From Microbacterium arborescens (GTDB lineage Bacteria > Actinomycetota > Actinomycetes > Actinomycetales > Microbacteriaceae): a stretch of 64,000 bases of DNA. The notes below the pieces were generated by a model that ran no database searches, was not told the origin of the DNA, and saw nothing but the letters and a program-made list of their open reading frames with translations. Where the stretch lies: contig NZ_CP128474.1 in the NCBI RefSeq assembly GCF_030369635.1, positions 1,302,001-1,366,000 of the forward strand, written 5' to 3'. A program made the translations under genes and the position numbers. Within the stretch, counting starts at the first letter, position 1. Every line of letters begins with the position of its first letter. This document shows, one piece after another, positions 62,123-64,000 of the stretch.

Positions 62123-63547
62123 TCAGACGCCGAAGTACAGCTCGTACTCGTACGGGTGGGGACGGGCGTTGATCGGCTGGATCTCGTTCTCGATCTTGTA
62201 CTCGATCCAGGTCTCGATCAGCTCGGGCGTGAACACGCCGCCGGCCAGCAGGAACTCGTGGTCGTTGCGCAGCGCCTCGAGGGAGTCGAGCAGCGAGTTC
62301 GGAACCTGCGGGATGTTCTTGGCCTCCTCGGGCGGCAGCTCGTAGAGGTCCTTGTCGACGGGCTCGTGCGGCTCGATGCGGTTCTTGATGCCGTCGAGGC
62401 CGGCCATCATCTGCGCGGCGAACGCGAGGTACGGGTTGCCCGAGGCGTCGGGGGCGCGGAACTCGATGCGCTTGGCCTTCGGGTTGGTGCCCGTGATCGG
62501 GATGCGGATGGCAGCCGAGCGGTTTCCGGCCGAGTAGACCAGGTTGACCGGGGCCTCGTAGCCCTTGACCAGACGCTTGTACGAGTTCAGCGTCGGGTTG
62601 GTGAATGCGAGCACCGCGGCAGCGTGCTTGAGCAGGCCGCCGATGTACCAGCGCGCGATATCGGAGAGTCCGCCGTAGCCCTTCTCGTCGTAGAAGAGGG
62701 GTTCGCCGTTCAGCCACAGCGACTGGTGCGTGTGCATGCCCGAGCCGTTGTCGCCGAAGAGGGGCTTGGGCATGAAGGTCGCGACCTTGCCCCACATCTC
62801 GGCGGTGTTCTTGACGATGTACTTGAACTTCAGGATGTCGTCCGCCGAGTGCACCATGGTGTCGAAGCGGTAGTTGATCTCCTGCTGTCCACCGGTGCCG
62901 ACCTCGTGGTGGGCACGTTCGAGCACGAGGCCCGACTCGATGAGCTTGAGCGAGATGTCGTCGCGCAGGTCGGCCGTCTTGTCGACGGGCGAGACGGGGA
63001 AGTAGCCGCCCTTGAACGGCGTCTTGTTGGCGAGGTTGCCGCCTTCTTCGACCCGGCCGGTGTTCCAGGCGCCTTCCTCGGAGTCGACGGAGTAGAAGCT
63101 CGAGTTCTGCTTCACCTCGTAGCGGACGTCGTCGAAGATGTAGAACTCCGCCTCGGGGGCGAAGAACGCGGTGTCGGCGATGCCGGTCGAGGCGAGGTAC
63201 TTCTCGGCCTTCTTGGCGACCTGGCGCGGGTCCTTCGCGTAGATCTCGCCGTTGCGCGGGTTGTAGATGTCGAAGATCATGATCAGCGTCTTCGCCTCGC
63301 GGAACGGGTCGAGGTAAGCCGTCGACACATCCGGAATCAGCTGCATGTCCGACTCGTGGATGTTCGCGAAGCCGCGGATCGACGAGCCGTCGAACAGCTG
63401 ACCGACCGTGAAGAACTCCTCGTCGACGGTCGAGGCCGGGATGTTGAAGTGCTGCTGCACGCCAGGAAGATCCGTGAAACGGATGTCGAGGAACTTGACG
63501 TCCTCGTCCTGGATGAACTTGAGCACCTCGGAAGAATCTTTGAACAT
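62123..63547 (-). CDS. glnA1: Glutamine synthetase type I (GlnA1)
   Basis: 474 residues, the main dodecameric GS assimilating ammonia. ATG 63547 ([21 protein letters not shown]) has GGAG 5 nt upstream. [37 protein letters not shown] and [11 protein letters not shown] are the metal and substrate segments. Tyr402 in [10 protein letters not shown] corresponds to the adenylylated tyrosine, the target of GlnE encoded at 56-59 kb. A four-element GlnR box lies 69 bp upstream. Confidence 0.97.
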   Translation of the reverse strand: MFKDSSEVLKFIQDEDVKFLDIRFTDLPGVQQHFNIPASTVDEEFFTVGQLFDGSSIRGFANIHESDMQLIPDVSTAYLDPFREAKTLIMIFDIYNPRNGEIYAKDPRQVAKKAEKYLASTGIADTAFFAPEAEFYIFDDVRYEVKQNSSFYSVDSEEGAWNTGRVEEGGNLANKTPFKGGYFPVSPVDKTADLRDDISLKLIESGLVLERAHHEVGTGGQQEINYRFDTMVHSADDILKFKYIVKNTAEMWGKVATFMPKPLFGDNGSGMHTHQSLWLNGEPLFYDEKGYGGLSDIARWYIGGLLKHAAAVLAFTNPTLNSYKRLVKGYEAPVNLVYSAGNRSAAIRIPITGTNPKAKRIEFRAPDASGNPYLAFAAQMMAGLDGIKNRIEPHEPVDKDLYELPPEEAKNIPQVPNSLLDSLEALRNDHEFLLAGGVFTPELIETWIEYKIENEIQPINARPHPYEYELYFGV

Positions 63548-63599
63548 GGAGTCTCCAAGATCGGGTGAGGAACAGCCTGGAGTCATCCAGACCTCTTCG

Positions 63600-63605
63600 A
63601 ACCTA
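63600..63605 (-). promoter_or_regulatory. -10 box of glnA1
   Basis: TAGGTT, 53 nt before the glnA1 ATG and 10 bp downstream of the GlnR box, which therefore covers the -35 region. Confidence 0.55.
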
Positions 63606-63615
63606 TCGGCATCCA

Positions 63616-63653
63616 GTTGCCCGGCAGTATCTCGGATGTTTCCGGGATGTTAC
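63616..63653 (-). promoter_or_regulatory. GlnR box (two a/b sites) of glnA1
   Basis: Reading the minus strand: GTAAC-n6-GAAAC-n6-GATAC-n6-GCAAC, four pentamers with exactly 6-nt spacers, matching the Streptomyces GlnR consensus gTnAC-n6-GaAAC twice in tandem. The box overlaps the expected -35, the position of an activator working in nitrogen limitation. Confidence 0.85.
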
Positions 63654-63668
63654 GCCACCGGCCCCGTT

Positions 63669-63674
63669 TAGGCT
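63669..63674 (+). promoter_or_regulatory. -10 box, leaderless RDD gene transcript
   Basis: TAGGCT, 6 nt before the GTG at 63681. It is divergent from the GlnR box, 15 bp away. Confidence 0.6.
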
Positions 63675-63680
63675 GGACAG

Positions 63681-64000
63681 GTGCCCGAACCCCTGCGCGA
63701 GAACACCTATCCCGGCGAGCGGTTGGGGCGTCCCGAGCACGGCCCCGGCAGCGTCGGCCGTCTCGGACGACGGCTGGCGGCCCTCGTGATCGACTATGCG
63801 GCGGCGACGCTGCTCGCGACCGCGTTCCTCGGCTTCGACCAGTTCGCTCTTCCGGGTGAGGCCGGGGTGACCCAGTTCGCGCCGATCACTGTTTTCGCAG
63901 CGCTCCAGGTCATCTTCATCCCGCTGATCGGGGGTAGCCCGGGTCATCGCATCGTCGGCCTGCGTCTCGAGCTCCTGCACGGCGGATGGACGGGCCTGTG
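63681..64000 (+). CDS. RDD-family membrane protein, cut by window edge
   Basis: First 106 residues only, beginning MPEPLRENTYPGERLGRPEH. A hydrophilic start is followed by GRLGRRLAALVIDYAAATLLA, which holds the R-x-x-A...D of the RDD signature, then a second hydrophobic segment VFAALQVIFIPLIGGSPGHRIVGLRLELL. RDD proteins often sit next to glnA in actinobacteria; function unknown. The GTG follows TAGGCT by 6 nt. The gene continues past 64000. Confidence 0.85.
   Translation, partial: MPEPLRENTYPGERLGRPEHGPGSVGRLGRRLAALVIDYAAATLLATAFLGFDQFALPGEAGVTQFAPITVFAALQVIFIPLIGGSPGHRIVGLRLELLHGGWTGL

Overview
The window is a 64 kb stretch of high-GC actinobacterial chromosome. Gene content points to Microbacteriaceae, most likely a Microbacterium: type-B L31, a PucR-type FasR beside a fabD-fabH-acpP-fabF cluster, a lone aceE, GlnA1 and GlnA2 with GlnE, DUF3099, DUF3145 and DUF4190 proteins, polyphosphate glucokinase, and an Arr rifamycin ADP-ribosyltransferase. 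I see no phage, transposon, CRISPR array or defence island. Almost everything is core housekeeping with short intergenic gaps.

Layout. 1-6 kb: pentose-phosphate enzymes (tal, tkt) and haem A synthesis (ctaB, ctaA). 6.2-10.4 kb: an iron-sulfur assembly operon (sufB, sufD, Rieske protein, sufC, sufT-like). 10.4-16.6 kb: a MalY-type PLP enzyme, then a siderophore utilisation operon behind a DtxR/IdeR-like iron box. 16.8-25.9 kb: an ABC-F protein, SURF1 and small membrane proteins, fabG, serB, and the divergent glgC/glgM pair. 26-34.3 kb: rpmE2, a TRIC-type channel, recO, uppS, DsbA-like and glutathione-peroxidase-like proteins, then dusB-dgt-dnaG. 34.4-38.1 kb: an ABC ATPase with altered catalytic residues, tRNA-Asn, glutaminase, deformylase, a transporter and a CAT-anticodon tRNA. 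38.5-46.8 kb: DUF3145, then the FAS-II cluster with its regulator and pyruvate dehydrogenase E1. 46.9-53.5 kb: tRNA-Val abutting a zinc-ribbon coiled-coil gene, a family-A DNA polymerase-like protein, an LPXTG wall protein with a DUF4012 protein, RNase P RNA (rnpB) and a PAP2 phosphatase. 53.6-64 kb: ppgK, glnA2-glnE, two alpha/beta hydrolases, arr, glnA1 with a clear four-element GlnR box, and the start of an RDD-family membrane protein.

Regulation visible in the sequence. A TANNNT -10 hexamer (often TAGGCT) lies exactly 6 or 7 nt upstream of the start codon of at least sixteen genes, which predicts leaderless mRNAs. The rnpB promoter calibrates this, because its -10 lies 6 nt before the 5' end of the P1 helix. 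Four divergent gene pairs share very short promoter regions of this kind. Nutrient control is readable for nitrogen (GlnR box at glnA1) and iron (DtxR-like box at the siderophore operon). A near-perfect palindrome between fasR and fabD is a candidate FasR operator.

The most unusual items are the tRNA-Val/mRNA junction, the ABC ATPase with Glu-to-Asp and His-to-Asn changes, the polymerase lacking an intact proofreading domain, a suf operon without sufS, sufU or sufR, and several strong extragenic palindromes. I found nothing that I can defend as a wholly new multi-gene system.
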